From Parcubacteria group bacterium GW2011_GWC1_45_14 (GTDB lineage: Bacteria > Patescibacteriota > Minisyncoccia > Moranbacterales > GWC2-37-73), in the NCBI GenBank assembly GCA_001001345.1, contig LCKI01000006.1, forward strand, positions 1 through 48,475: a stretch of DNA of 48,475 nucleotides, in the 5' to 3' direction. Both the position numbers and the translations under genes were made by a program. The notes under the pieces are model-generated. The model made no database searches. It saw nothing but the letters and a program-made list of their open reading frames with translations, and was not told where the DNA came from. The stretch's first letter is position 1; the number at the start of each line of letters is the position of its first letter. Of this stretch, positions 23,539-33,082 are shown piece by piece.

Positions 23539-25368
23539 TTATCTCTTAAGAACAGCTAGGTAGGCTTCGGATGGGACATTGACTTTTCCTATGCTGCCCA
23601 TCTTCTTTTTCCCTTTCTTTTGTTTATCCAAAAGTTTGTTTTTCCTCGTTACGTCTCCTCCATAGAGACCCGAGATGACATCCTTGCGGTACGGTTTGAT
23701 TGTTTCGCGAGCCACCACCTTCCCTCCGATCACGGCCTGCACCGCGATGGCGAAGTTCTGCCTAGGAATTGCATCCTTCAGCTTAGTCACAATAACAGCT
23801 CCTTCTGAATGCGCTTTTTCTTTTGGAACGATGCGCGAAAGCGCCTCGACCTTCTCTCCGGCCAACAGGATGTCCAGTTTGACCAAATCGGAAGATCGGT
23901 ATCCGACGAATTCATAATTCATCGAGGCGTAACCGGAAGTCGCGCTCTTGAGATCGTCGTGGAAATTGACGATGATGTCGGTCAGCGGTATCTCGAAAGA
24001 AATAAGGATTCTTTCCATATCCAGATATTCCGTATTGAGATAAATCGATCGAAGATTATTCATAAGCTCCATGATCGATCCCAGATATTGGGAGGGCGTG
24101 ATGATTTCCAATTTCACATAAGGTTCAGCTATGTCGTCAATAAGGGTCGGATCAGGCATATCCATGGCCGAATATATTTTCTGCGCCTCTTGCCTTCCCC
24201 TTAATCTGACCTCATATACGACGCCGGGAGTGGTGATAGTCGGGGTGAAATTAAATTCCCTTTCCAATCTCTCCTTGATAATTTCGAGATGGAGAAGCCC
24301 CAGAAATCCGCAACGGAATCCCTTGCCGAGCGCCGGATTGCTTTCCGGCTCGAATACGAAAGAGGCGTCGTTAAGTTTTAGCTTATCCAAAGAATCCCTC
24401 ATCAGGTTGTAAGTATCCCCATCGGTAGGATAAAGACTGGCATACACTACCGGCCTCACCTCTTTATATCCTGGCAGCGCCTGAACTTTTTCCGCACCAG
24501 GTTTTTTCGATTTTTCATACATGCGCGAATCGGTCACGGTGTCTCCAACGCGGCAAAAATCAACGCTTTTGAGTCCAGTGGCGATATACCCAATATCGCC
24601 GGCCCGCAGCATAGCTGAAGTGACCATATTCGGCTTGAAGTGGCCGACCTCAATAACCATGCTATCCTTGGCTGTTGCCATCATGGTGATCAGGGTGTCT
24701 CTCCTTACTTCCCCATCCACGACGCGCACGAAAGCCAACACCCCTTTATAGGTGTCGTATTTCGAATCGAAAATCATCGCGCGAAGAGGCTTAGTGATAT
24801 CCCCTTTTGGAGAGGGTACCTTTTCTACGATAGCCCTGAGGATCTTGTCCACCCCGGCCCCGGTTTTTCCGGAAGCTTCAATGATTTCCTCTTCCTTGCA
24901 TCCTAAAATATGAATGATTTCCTTTTTGGTCTTTTCCGGATTGGAATTCGGAAGGTCAATCTTGTTTACGACCGGAATGATTTCCAGTCCCTGTTCGATC
25001 GCCAAATAGAGATTCGAGAGTGTCTGAGCCTGCACGCCCTTGGTTGCATCAACCAAAAGCACTGCTCCCTCTACGGCAGCCAGTGACCTTGAAACCTCAT
25101 AACCAAAATCTACATGTCCCGGAGTATCGATAAGATTCAAAGTGTATTCCACTGCGTCCTGAGTATAATTCATCCTCACGGGCTGGAGCTTGATGGTGAT
25201 TCCCCTTTCCCTTTCCAAATCCATCTGATCCAGAAGCTGCTCCTTCATCTTCCTCATTTCCACGGTTTTAGTCTGCTCCAAAAGACGGTCGGACAAAGTG
25301 GATTTTCCGTGGTCAATGTGCGCTATGATACAGAAATTCCGTATATTTTTCTGGTAATCGTTGTTCAT
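23539..25368 (-). CDS. lepA: elongation factor 4 (ribosome back-translocase) LepA
   Basis: Translational GTPase that acts on stalled ribosomes. The 609-residue length fits the family. G1 AHIDHGKST (16-24), switch I region RERGITIKLQPV, G3 DTPGHVDFGYEV, G4 NKIDLP and the EF-G-like domains III and V (SLYPTDGDTYNLMRDSLDKL; EIITPSQYLGSIMELMN) are all present. So is the LepA-specific C-terminal domain ending KKGKKKMGSIGKVNVPSEAY. Its promoter (25438-25466) lies about 70 bases upstream, so it is monocistronic or the first gene of a short unit. Confidence 0.97.
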   Translation of the reverse strand: MNNDYQKNIRNFCIIAHIDHGKSTLSDRLLEQTKTVEMRKMKEQLLDQMDLERERGITIKLQPVRMNYTQDAVEYTLNLIDTPGHVDFGYEVSRSLAAVEGAVLLVDATKGVQAQTLSNLYLAIEQGLEIIPVVNKIDLPNSNPEKTKKEIIHILGCKEEEIIEASGKTGAGVDKILRAIVEKVPSPKGDITKPLRAMIFDSKYDTYKGVLAFVRVVDGEVRRDTLITMMATAKDSMVIEVGHFKPNMVTSAMLRAGDIGYIATGLKSVDFCRVGDTVTDSRMYEKSKKPGAEKVQALPGYKEVRPVVYASLYPTDGDTYNLMRDSLDKLKLNDASFVFEPESNPALGKGFRCGFLGLLHLEIIKERLEREFNFTPTITTPGVVYEVRLRGRQEAQKIYSAMDMPDPTLIDDIAEPYVKLEIITPSQYLGSIMELMNNLRSIYLNTEYLDMERILISFEIPLTDIIVNFHDDLKSATSGYASMNYEFVGYRSSDLVKLDILLAGEKVEALSRIVPKEKAHSEGAVIVTKLKDAIPRQNFAIAVQAVIGGKVVARETIKPYRKDVISGLYGGDVTRKNKLLDKQKKGKKKMGSIGKVNVPSEAYLAVLKR

Positions 25369-25437
25369 AAATATATGATGCTAATCCGCGAATAAACGCC
25401 AACCTGCGAATTGCGAATAATTTTCTTAGCTTTTCTA

Positions 25438-25466
25438 ATCTTACAGGCAAAAAGCCGAATAATCAA
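25438..25466 (-). promoter_or_regulatory. promoter of lepA
   Basis: Minus strand: -35 TTGATT (25461-25466), 17-base spacer, -10 TAAGAT (25438-25443). Predicted start near 25431. Confidence 0.7.
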
Positions 25467-25513
25467 GGATTTGGCCGACTGGATTCATAATCGCAAATCC
25501 GAGCGCCTGCATA

Positions 25514-25547
25514 CGTACATACGCACGTACGTACGTGCGTATGTACG
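25514..25547. other. 34-bp perfect palindrome of CGTA/TACG units
   Basis: The left half, ending ...CACGTAC at 25530, is the exact reverse complement of the right half, 25531-25547. There is no loop. It sits between the murJ terminator and the lepA promoter. It could be a cruciform, a binding site, or a long RNA hairpin. Confidence 0.8.
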
Positions 25548-25571
25548 AAAAAATCCCTCCGAAGAGAGATT
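25547..25571 (-). terminator. intrinsic terminator of murJ
   Basis: Minus strand: AATCTCTC, TTCG tetraloop, GAGGGATT, then a T-run. It lies about 50 bases past the murJ stop. On the plus side a CACCTA-rich low-complexity stretch (25581-25613) separates it from the gene. Confidence 0.8.
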
Positions 25572-25619
25572 GTCTTTATCTTTCACCACCTATCACCTAA
25601 AACCTAGCACCTACCCCCC

Positions 25620-27263
25620 CTACAATCCCGTCACATCCCCCGTATCCTCCGCGATATGCTTTTTGGCTTTGAAAAGTTTCCTGGTGACGGACTGGGTGAA
25701 GCTGAAAAATTCTTCGACCTTGAGATAATAGCAAAGAAGTGAAAAAGCGGCCGCTCCGAACCCTCCAGCCACCACGAGCTGGGTCAAAATGGCCATGAAG
25801 GTATCCAATTCCCCCCTGGTGCCGACGACGATCTTTCCGAACTGCGCCGCAGCTCCGGCTCCGAGCGCTGCGACTGTGATTTTCAAGACCGCTTTGGCGA
25901 TCTGCTTTTCTTCGAGATTATCAAAATTTCTTCTAAGCAAAAGCAGCAACAAGACCATGTTAACGATAGAGGAAACCGAGAACGCGATCGCCAATCCGAG
26001 AATCTGGAATTTGCCGATAAGTAAAAATACCAAAAATATGTTCACCGCTTCGGAAAAAAGAGCCACATAAAAAGGGGTTTTGGTGTTCTGGATCGCATAG
26101 AAAGACCTGGCTAGAAGCGGAATAAGCGCCTGAGCGAAAAGACTGGCCGTCAAATATCCCAATGTCGTGAAAGTCAAAATGGTGTCTTCCCAATCGAAAT
26201 TTCCAGCCCCCAAGACCACACGCACGATCTGCGCGCGAAGGACATAAATCAAAATACTGATCGGAATCACGAAAAAGAGCACTTGGCGAAACGTCCTGGA
26301 AAAAGCGTGTGCGAATTTTTCTTTTTCTTCTTTAGCATAATAAGCACTGAGCGTCGGAAAGACCGCGATGGCGAAAGACACCCCAAAAAGCCCCAGGGGC
26401 GTGCTTTGGATATTGTTAGCGAAGGTGAAAACGGCCAAACTTCCCGCCGCCAAAGTTGAAGCGAAAATCGTGATGACCAGAAAATTTATCTGATTAACCG
26501 CTACTCCCAACATCCTCGGGACCATCAGATGGATAACTCTAATGACATCCTTATTACGAAGGCTTCTTGCGGGCATCAAACGGAACTTGAAACCGGAAAG
26601 CTTCACCGCCGGATATTGGATAAGCATATGTAAAAGCGCACCCAGAACGACTCCCCAGGCCAACCCGACCGGACCCATGAACCTGACCAAGAAAACCGCG
26701 CCGAAGATAATTCCGACGTTGTACATTATCGGAGCCAGCGAATAGATGAAGAATTTCTTCATGGAAACTAACACTCCCCCGAATATCCCGCTTATTCCCA
26801 AAATCAGAGGACTGAGGAACATGATCCTGGTCAACAGCACGGTGAGTTGCATTTTTTCCTCGCCGAAACCGGGAGTGATGGCCCGCATCACGAAGGGAGC
26901 ATTGATAGCGAGCAAAACGACCAGAATTCCCATGATGATTATCTGCAAATTCAAGACTCCGGAGGCGAGGTCCCAGGCCTCCTCTTCCTTGTCCTTGGAG
27001 ATGAGCTGGGTAAACACCGGAATGAACGCCGCGCTGAGCGCTCCCAAAATCAAAAGATTATAAACGAGATCCGGAACACGGAAAGCGGCGTAGTAGGCGT
27101 CCAGAATATCTCCTGCTCCGAAAGTGGAAGCCAGAATCCTGTCACGAACAAGACCCAGAAGCCGGCTGGCCACTCCTGCCAAGGAAATTATGAAAGCGGC
27201 GGCCGCAATCGATTGCGTCGGTTTTCCGCTGAAAAAATTATTTTTTACGAGTTTGCTGATCAT
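25620..27263 (-). CDS. murJ: lipid II flippase MurJ (MviN)
   Basis: MOP-superfamily flippase that moves lipid-linked peptidoglycan precursors across the membrane. The 547 residues hold about 14 TM helices. The N-terminal family signature is clear: AAAFIISLAGVASRLLGLVRDRILASTFGAG, then AYYAAFRVPDLVYNLLILGALSAAFIPVF. The start follows the large DUF4012 gene by 8 bases, so both are on one message; the terminator is at 25547-25571. Confidence 0.95.
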   Translation of the reverse strand: MISKLVKNNFFSGKPTQSIAAAAFIISLAGVASRLLGLVRDRILASTFGAGDILDAYYAAFRVPDLVYNLLILGALSAAFIPVFTQLISKDKEEEAWDLASGVLNLQIIIMGILVVLLAINAPFVMRAITPGFGEEKMQLTVLLTRIMFLSPLILGISGIFGGVLVSMKKFFIYSLAPIMYNVGIIFGAVFLVRFMGPVGLAWGVVLGALLHMLIQYPAVKLSGFKFRLMPARSLRNKDVIRVIHLMVPRMLGVAVNQINFLVITIFASTLAAGSLAVFTFANNIQSTPLGLFGVSFAIAVFPTLSAYYAKEEKEKFAHAFSRTFRQVLFFVIPISILIYVLRAQIVRVVLGAGNFDWEDTILTFTTLGYLTASLFAQALIPLLARSFYAIQNTKTPFYVALFSEAVNIFLVFLLIGKFQILGLAIAFSVSSIVNMVLLLLLLRRNFDNLEEKQIAKAVLKITVAALGAGAAAQFGKIVVGTRGELDTFMAILTQLVVAGGFGAAAFSLLCYYLKVEEFFSFTQSVTRKLFKAKKHIAEDTGDVTGL

Positions 27264-27271
27264 TGTGAAGG

Positions 27272-29896
27272 TTATTTCTTTTCAAAAACCACTCCCATGA
27301 ATTTATCAGTATTGAGCTTGCCGGTCAATCTTAACATTCCCGAATTGCTTTCGGCGTTATCAGGATAACTCCACTTCTTGCCATAAGAATCAGGATATGT
27401 CACTTCGGAAACTAAATCGCTCCCGACGCTTCCTGCTTGTTTTTGCGCCACCAGCGAATAGGAATCCACATGCTTGTCGGAATTGAAAAGTGCAGGGAAA
27501 AGCTTGAACGGCAAAACATACTTGTAGGTTATCGTCATGGTTTCCTGAGGACTAACGTATGTCCAGTTGGCAAAAACCGTCTTTCCGTCCTCCTTATAGA
27601 TCCTGGTTCCGGTGTTCTCATCCGTGACCACACTTTCTTCTTCGCGCTGGACAAGCTTGTCTTTCTTGAAACCGAGCTTCTCGTAATCGAGCGGTGGTTC
27701 GTTGATTTCCCTGGTTTGCCCTTCCACGCTCAAGAGCTGCGATCCCTCGGGTACATACACGCGCATATAGTTCGCATTGACCTTGTTCCACCATTCATAA
27801 TCAGAGTTCCCTCCATTGTGCTTCCTGGTTACGGAAACGGTGTTGACGATTGAACCAGCCTCCGATATTTCGGCTTTGTGCGATATCTTTTCTTCAATTA
27901 TACCGTCAGTCTTATACCCATTGATATTGGTATTGATGACGCTGAGATAATCCTTTTTCGAATCCAATATTTCTCCCGACCATTTTTTCTGCGAGATTAT
28001 TTCCTGGAGATCCTTATTTTCTGAATAAATCAAAATATGCTTTTCTCCGAGACCTTCCAAGAAGACCTGCGCTGAGCGCAAAAAGGTCTGCGGATCTTTT
28101 GAATTCACGATGCGGTCCAGGACCATCGGAGCTAGGTCTGAAAGAATCTTTTTAGGCCTGTTTTCTTCTTTGTCATAACCTTCCTCAACTTCATACTGCG
28201 TCTGCTCGATAAAATTTTCACTATCCAAAACGACATCGTATTCCTCCATTTCAATCGGTCCCGTTATTTCCAAAAGTTTTTGCAAAATCACCGGGGTGAA
28301 AGTGATCACGCCGTCGACCGTAGGACCCCCGGTCTTTTCATAAAAAAGGATGGCTTCTTTCGCGGAAGTCGGGAAATTCGGAAACCAATTGCTGTCATGA
28401 AGGCTCCAGGCTGCGCTTATTTTTTGAATCGGCTTTGGCGGAACGATCTTGTCAGTCAGCTGTCCGTCCGGATTGAATATCCCGTCGATGAAAAAATTCT
28501 TCACGTGACCATTGGAAATATCCAGCAAGCCGTAACTGCCGATGAATCCCCCGGTCGCCCTCATCTCGTTGTTGTTCTGGAAAAGGAAGAGATATTTTCT
28601 CGGTCCGTTCCCACCCAGAAGATCGGCGAAGATGTCGCTGTTTTTCAAAAACGCTTCGGAAAATTCCAAGATCCGGGGAAGCTGCTGCCTGAGCAAGAGG
28701 AATTTGTCCCGCATCTCTTCCGGAAGATCGTCTATCTTGACCTTTTCTACGTTTTGATGGGCGAGATTGAGTTCACCAGTTGCCGCCTCCATGGATCGCT
28801 CCGTTTTCTTGAACAACTCCAAGAAAGAAACTTCGTTTTTCTCCGTCAGGGGATTTTTAACAACTGAGATTTCCTTCACTACCTCGTTCATATATCCCCC
28901 AGCCAATGAAAGATGTCTTCCGGCTTCCAGGATATTTTTTCCCGAAGATATCTTGGATATATATGGAAAGAATCGCGAACCCTCATTAAGAAGAGCGCCC
29001 ATCCGATCCATTTCAGTTGAAGCTTCAGAAAAATATTCGAACGCCTGGGTGAATTTCTCCGACGATCCTTCGAAATTCTGATTGGAGATTTCCGAAATGG
29101 CGGCGGTCAGACTTTCATATCCTTCCTGGCTCACTCCGAGGACATTGCCCTTGATCCCGATTCCTTTGTAGGCGAAAGAAACTCCTCCGATTCCAGTTAC
29201 GACCAACAGGCCGGCAAACACGAAGACCAGCGCCGCCTTCCTAGTGTCAGTTGAAAATAAATTCCCAGAAACGCCGAATATATCCCCGAATGTGAAATGG
29301 CCCGTGCGCATCGACCTTCTCATTTTCTTTTCCCTCCGCTCAGCTTCCTTTTGCAGTTTCTCCTCCAGTCTCCGTTCTTTTTTCTCCCCAAGCAAATATT
29401 CCTTGCGTATTCTCTCATTCTCCTTCTCCTCCTCCCTTTTTATTTTTTCTGCCAGCTGAAGCTCCTGCTCCCATTCGGAGCTATCCACCGTTGAAAACGC
29501 ATTCTTATCTTCAATTCTTCCTCCTCCGCGCTGCCTTGAAAGTTCGGCTTCCAACAGCTCGACTCTTAATTCCAACTCTTCCCTTTTTCTGATCTCCTCT
29601 TCGATCCGTCTTTTTTCCGAATCGCTCTCATATCCCTCGAGCATAACAGGGACGTCTCTTTCCAGATTGGCCGAGAAAAAATCGACTGGTTCTTCCACTA
29701 CGTTATATTCAGTGGCAAAATCCTTAGCTTTGGCTATTTTCTCAACTCTGTTTATTTTTTCCCAATCCAAATTACCAGTCTTATCGACCGGCCTCACATC
29801 AAACATCTGCGGTATTACTCTGTTTTTCGTCACTTTTTTGTTTTTATCATCAAGCGAAACGAGAGAGGTGAAAATCCAGTTTTTATTCCCAAGCAA
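27272..29896 (-). CDS. large DUF4012 protein with N-terminal coiled coil
   Basis: 874 residues. The N-terminal 210 residues are cytoplasmic and highly charged. They contain a long predicted coiled coil (about residues 85-195, rich in E, K and R) before a basic block (RREKKMRRSMR) and one TM helix (about 225-250). Outside follow a helical stretch (ALNEGSRFF region) and the DUF4012 core: FLFQNNNEMRATGGFIGSYG, then SLHDSNWFPNFPTSAKEA and ITGPIEMEEYDVVL. The paralogue at 8159-9535 has the same core without the coiled coil. Neighbours are murJ downstream and glycosyltransferases upstream, which fits a role in surface-polymer assembly; the biochemical role of DUF4012 is unknown. Confidence 0.85.
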   Translation of the reverse strand: MLGNKNWIFTSLVSLDDKNKKVTKNRVIPQMFDVRPVDKTGNLDWEKINRVEKIAKAKDFATEYNVVEEPVDFFSANLERDVPVMLEGYESDSEKRRIEEEIRKREELELRVELLEAELSRQRGGGRIEDKNAFSTVDSSEWEQELQLAEKIKREEEKENERIRKEYLLGEKKERRLEEKLQKEAERREKKMRRSMRTGHFTFGDIFGVSGNLFSTDTRKAALVFVFAGLLVVTGIGGVSFAYKGIGIKGNVLGVSQEGYESLTAAISEISNQNFEGSSEKFTQAFEYFSEASTEMDRMGALLNEGSRFFPYISKISSGKNILEAGRHLSLAGGYMNEVVKEISVVKNPLTEKNEVSFLELFKKTERSMEAATGELNLAHQNVEKVKIDDLPEEMRDKFLLLRQQLPRILEFSEAFLKNSDIFADLLGGNGPRKYLFLFQNNNEMRATGGFIGSYGLLDISNGHVKNFFIDGIFNPDGQLTDKIVPPKPIQKISAAWSLHDSNWFPNFPTSAKEAILFYEKTGGPTVDGVITFTPVILQKLLEITGPIEMEEYDVVLDSENFIEQTQYEVEEGYDKEENRPKKILSDLAPMVLDRIVNSKDPQTFLRSAQVFLEGLGEKHILIYSENKDLQEIISQKKWSGEILDSKKDYLSVINTNINGYKTDGIIEEKISHKAEISEAGSIVNTVSVTRKHNGGNSDYEWWNKVNANYMRVYVPEGSQLLSVEGQTREINEPPLDYEKLGFKKDKLVQREEESVVTDENTGTRIYKEDGKTVFANWTYVSPQETMTITYKYVLPFKLFPALFNSDKHVDSYSLVAQKQAGSVGSDLVSEVTYPDSYGKKWSYPDNAESNSGMLRLTGKLNTDKFMGVVFEKK

Positions 29897-29923
29897 GCTC
29901 GGATGGATAATCCGACTACCGGT

Positions 29924-31045
29924 TCATTTTATGTTTTTGTATATCTCCGAAGTTTCAGATGCCATCTTCAACCAACTATATGAATTGCTTTTGCGATACC
30001 CCTTTTCAATGAGTCCTTTTCGCAGCTCGAGGTCATCCAAAATTTTCCCGATACCTTCCGAAAGCGAATCTTCGTTTTCCGCATCGCAGAAAAACGCACT
30101 GTCGCCCAAAACCTCTTTCATACAAGCGTGATCGGAACTCAGCACCGGGACACCCTTGGACATCGCTTCCAGCGGAGGCAAACCGAATCCTTCATAGAGC
30201 GACGGGAAGACGTACAGGGATGAGTTACGATAGACCGTGTCCAGATCCTGTTCAGGAACATAACCCGGAAAAACCACGTCTTGGATATTTTTCTCCTCCA
30301 CTAATTTTCTGATGTGGGAATAAAAATAATCCTCTTTCCCTATCAAGACCAATTTCAGCTCGGGCCTGGCCGTCTTCATCTTTCCGAAAACTCCCACCAA
30401 CTTCTCCAAATTCTTATGCGGATAAGCGTTGCCTACATACAAAAGATATGGCTTCATTATACCATATTTTTCCAAAATTTCATCCTGTGATTTCGGGGAA
30501 AGACGACAAAAATCATCAGCGGCCTCATGCGTCACGAAAATCTTCCCTTTTTCCACTTCGTAATTTTGCAATATGTCGTTTTTCGTGAACTCGGAAACGG
30601 TAATGACTTTTATGGCGCGACTTATGGCCGATCTTATCGCCAATTTATACGCCCAAAATTTGATCCCGTACCAAAGCGGGCTCAAGGTAGTTCCCCGCAA
30701 GGTCGGGAAATGCAAAAGAATGAGATCGTGTATCGTCACGACGATCGGCTTCCTGTATAAAAGAGGGACGTTGAAATGCGGAAAGTGGACCAAGCCTAAT
30801 TCGTGTTTAAACAACAATATCGGGAAAAAAATCTGTTCGGAAAAACCGTACCACTTGTAGTCCGCCAAAACCTTTTTGAAATTGCCAGCCCCGGGGGAGT
30901 ATTCATCGAAATTTTCCTTTCGAAGGAACACGAAATACTCGTTCTCATGATCGATCTTTTCCAGATTTTCTATCAATTTTTGAGTATAGCGCCCCAGTCC
31001 CTTCCCGATCGGACCGAAAAAGCGCGCGTCGATTCCTATTCGCAT
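29924..31045 (-). CDS. GT4-family glycosyltransferase
   Basis: A GT-B fold retaining glycosyltransferase for surface polysaccharide. Typical features: a start with GIDARFFGPIGKGLGRY, a VHFPHFNVPLLY region and VVTIHDLILLHFP. A middle LLYVGNAYPHKNLEKLV comes next, then the donor-site segment VFPSLYEGFGLPPLEAMSKGVPVLSSD with the E(x7)E motif. Donor and acceptor cannot be read from sequence. It lies 27 bases upstream of the large DUF4012 gene and is probably the first gene of a GT-DUF4012-murJ unit, led by an extended -10 promoter. Confidence 0.88.
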   Translation of the reverse strand: MRIGIDARFFGPIGKGLGRYTQKLIENLEKIDHENEYFVFLRKENFDEYSPGAGNFKKVLADYKWYGFSEQIFFPILLFKHELGLVHFPHFNVPLLYRKPIVVTIHDLILLHFPTLRGTTLSPLWYGIKFWAYKLAIRSAISRAIKVITVSEFTKNDILQNYEVEKGKIFVTHEAADDFCRLSPKSQDEILEKYGIMKPYLLYVGNAYPHKNLEKLVGVFGKMKTARPELKLVLIGKEDYFYSHIRKLVEEKNIQDVVFPGYVPEQDLDTVYRNSSLYVFPSLYEGFGLPPLEAMSKGVPVLSSDHACMKEVLGDSAFFCDAENEDSLSEGIGKILDDLELRKGLIEKGYRKSNSYSWLKMASETSEIYKNIK

Positions 31046-31076
31046 CGAATTGGATTATTTCTTTTATTCCTGCCTA

Positions 31077-31085
31077 ATTATAACA
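31077..31085 (-). promoter_or_regulatory. extended -10 promoter of the GT4 gene
   Basis: Minus strand TGTTATAAT (31077-31085), a perfect -10 with TGn extension and no convincing -35. It follows immediately after the terminator of the upstream gene. Confidence 0.55.
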
Positions 31086-31097
31086 TTTTTCCGAACG

Positions 31098-31124
31098 CAA
31101 AAAAAGCGGCCTCGGAGCCGCTGC
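31098..31124 (-). terminator. intrinsic terminator after the second GT4 gene
   Basis: Minus strand AGCGGC..GCCGCT stem, then seven T. It lies about 30 bases past the stop at 31153. Confidence 0.88.
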
Positions 31125-31152
31125 TTAGATCGAAAATATTTACCGCCGGAAA

Positions 31153-32334
31153 TCAGAATTTCTCATCCACCATATTTAAAAACTCCCTGGCTGAATTTCT
31201 CCAAGAAAACATGAACGTCCTTCTCTGTCCCCTTTCCCTAAAATGCGCATAGAGGTTCTTGTCCGACAATATGTCCTTAAGCGCCGTGAAGATCTCGTCC
31301 GGTTTTTCCGGATCGATAAGGATCCCCTCGCTTCCGACTACCTCCGGAATGGAAGACGTGTTCGAAGCTATCACAGGAACCGAGCATTTCATCGCTTCCA
31401 AAACAGGAAACCCGAATCCTTCCAAGAAAGACGGGTACACGAAAACGGTCGCCAAATTATAAATCGCGTTCTTATCCTTGTTCGGAACCTTGCTGATAAA
31501 GATTATGTCGTCGGTATGTTTGGCACCTTTCATAACCGAAATGGTTTTTTCATATTTCCATCCCCTGCTGCCGGCTACCACCAATTTCAATTTTTCATTT
31601 CCCGGCAGGTTGAGATCCTTCAATTTGTCGAAGGCATGCACCAGGGAGATAATGTTCTTGCGAGGCTCAATCGTCCCCAAAAAGAAGATGAATTTGAACG
31701 GCAGGCGGTATTTTTCTTTGACCTCCACCAAGCTTTTATCGTTACGATCAAGGCGGGCGTAATCATCGGAAACACCGCTATAAATCCTTTTTATCTTTTC
31801 CTTATCTATCCCATAATTGGCAATGATGTCGTTTCTTGTCGAGTCGGAAACCGTTATGATGGCATCCGCCCTTCTGCAGAGCCGTCTGGGATTTATGAAG
31901 GCGTGCCACAGCCTTCTTCTAAGGGAAAACATTTCCGGCATATGCTCGAAAGAAATGTCATGCATTGTGAGAATAAGCTTCGTTTTTTTGGAAAGTCCGA
32001 TGAAGTTTATGTTCGGCATGAAAAAAAGATCCACTCCCCCGATCATCCTGTCCGCATGGGGCCAACCCAGATACCAAAAGAAAAAATTTAAAATCTTGTT
32101 AGGAATATGGAAATGCCGAATTGAAACGTTCTTGTATTTCGCGAAAGCGTCCAGATTTCCCATGGGCTTCCGGAAGGAGTTGGTAAAAAGGACGTATTTG
32201 TTCCGCTCGTCCGTTTCAAAAAGATTTTTGAGCAGATTTATCGTATATTCCTCCACCCCAGTGATTTTTCCGTCAATCAGGCACCTGACATCTATTCCGA
32301 TTTTGAGGCTCTTTCTTTTTTTCATATTCTCCAA
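31153..32334 (-). CDS. GT4-family glycosyltransferase
   Basis: 393 residues with the GT-B plan: GIDVRCLIDGKITGVEEYT at the start, FFMPNINFIGLSKKTKL, LTMHDISFEHMPEMF, AIITVSDSTRNDI, FFLGTIEPRKNIISLV, and VYPSFLEGFGFPVLEAMKCSVPVIAS (acidic pair in the donor pocket). It resembles mannosyl/rhamnosyl-type transferases of O-antigen loci, but the substrate cannot be stated. A Wzz-like gene ends 22 bases upstream, so the two are co-transcribed. Confidence 0.88.
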   Translation of the reverse strand: MENMKKRKSLKIGIDVRCLIDGKITGVEEYTINLLKNLFETDERNKYVLFTNSFRKPMGNLDAFAKYKNVSIRHFHIPNKILNFFFWYLGWPHADRMIGGVDLFFMPNINFIGLSKKTKLILTMHDISFEHMPEMFSLRRRLWHAFINPRRLCRRADAIITVSDSTRNDIIANYGIDKEKIKRIYSGVSDDYARLDRNDKSLVEVKEKYRLPFKFIFFLGTIEPRKNIISLVHAFDKLKDLNLPGNEKLKLVVAGSRGWKYEKTISVMKGAKHTDDIIFISKVPNKDKNAIYNLATVFVYPSFLEGFGFPVLEAMKCSVPVIASNTSSIPEVVGSEGILIDPEKPDEIFTALKDILSDKNLYAHFRERGQRRTFMFSWRNSAREFLNMVDEKF

Positions 32335-32356
32335 TCCGTACTAAGTTCTTATCGTT

Positions 32357-32941
32357 TCATTTTTTCAGGTAGTACGCTATCATAACACCCCAAGCGCCGA
32401 AAAACAATCCCAGCAAAACCGAAGCTGAAAAGGCGACGACGAAACCGATTTTCTTTTCACTGACGAACGGTTCACTGGAAATCAAGGTGAACCAAGTCTC
32501 CCCCTTTTGAAATTCATCCAATTTTTCCGTCTGCCGGTTGAGGACTTTCAAAGCGGAATCGGAAATCTTGCGCGCGTCTCCCTTGTCATTCAAAATGAAA
32601 ACTGCCTCAATCATCTGGGATGACAACCTGCGCGCTTCGATTTTCCCTTGAGGAACAACGCCCGCTTCGGTATAAATTTCTTCGGAGATCTGAGGGGTGC
32701 CTATCCAGCGCACCACCGTGTCTGCAAATCTTTCGTCCGCCTGAAGACGATAGAAATCGTCATAACGATAATCGTCCGTGTTTTGCACTCCCTTGCGCGT
32801 AACATTGAGCATCAAATTGGCCGAATACCGTTCAGGCTGTAAAAAGAAAACTGCCAGCCCGCCGAGCGCGAAAAGAAGAACCACTCCCAGAAATAACTTT
32901 GTCCTGTCCATGAAAATCTTAATGATTTCTCGAAGTTCCAT
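32357..32941 (-). CDS. Wzz-like chain-length determinant, short form
   Basis: 194 residues from the ATG at 32941 (MELREIIKIFMDR), chosen because Wzz proteins start with such a short cytoplasmic helix; an upstream ATG adds 21 residues of doubtful origin. TM1 (about residues 16-33), an external domain of about 120 residues (YSANLMLNVTRKG, ISEEIYTEAGVV), and TM2 (about 165-188) ending YYLKK. There is no tyrosine-kinase domain. With the GT genes around it, it probably sets polymer length. It is more compact than the Wzz-like protein at 9634-10749. Confidence 0.75.
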   Translation of the reverse strand: MELREIIKIFMDRTKLFLGVVLLFALGGLAVFFLQPERYSANLMLNVTRKGVQNTDDYRYDDFYRLQADERFADTVVRWIGTPQISEEIYTEAGVVPQGKIEARRLSSQMIEAVFILNDKGDARKISDSALKVLNRQTEKLDEFQKGETWFTLISSEPFVSEKKIGFVVAFSASVLLGLFFGAWGVMIAYYLKK

Positions 32942-32949
32942 GATTCTGA

Positions 32950-33082
32950 AAGATACAAGAGCCAAGAAACAATAACCGAACAAATTCCAAATAGCAATTT
33001 TCAAAATAACAAACTTTTTGATTATTGAGATTTGATTATCGGATATCGTCTGTACCTTGCGTCTTGTTTCTTGATTATTTTA
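32950..33082. repeat. AT-rich intergenic repeat region
   Basis: Imperfect inverted repeat: GATACAAGAGCCAAGAAACA on the left against CTTGTTTCTTGATTATT on the right, with TTGATTATT repeated. It separates two glycosyltransferase operon parts; no gene is seen in it. Confidence 0.45.

Noticed and set aside
25514-25547. Replication origin at the long palindrome
   Set aside because: No DnaA-box cluster, dnaA/dnaN gene or AT-rich unwinding element is nearby.
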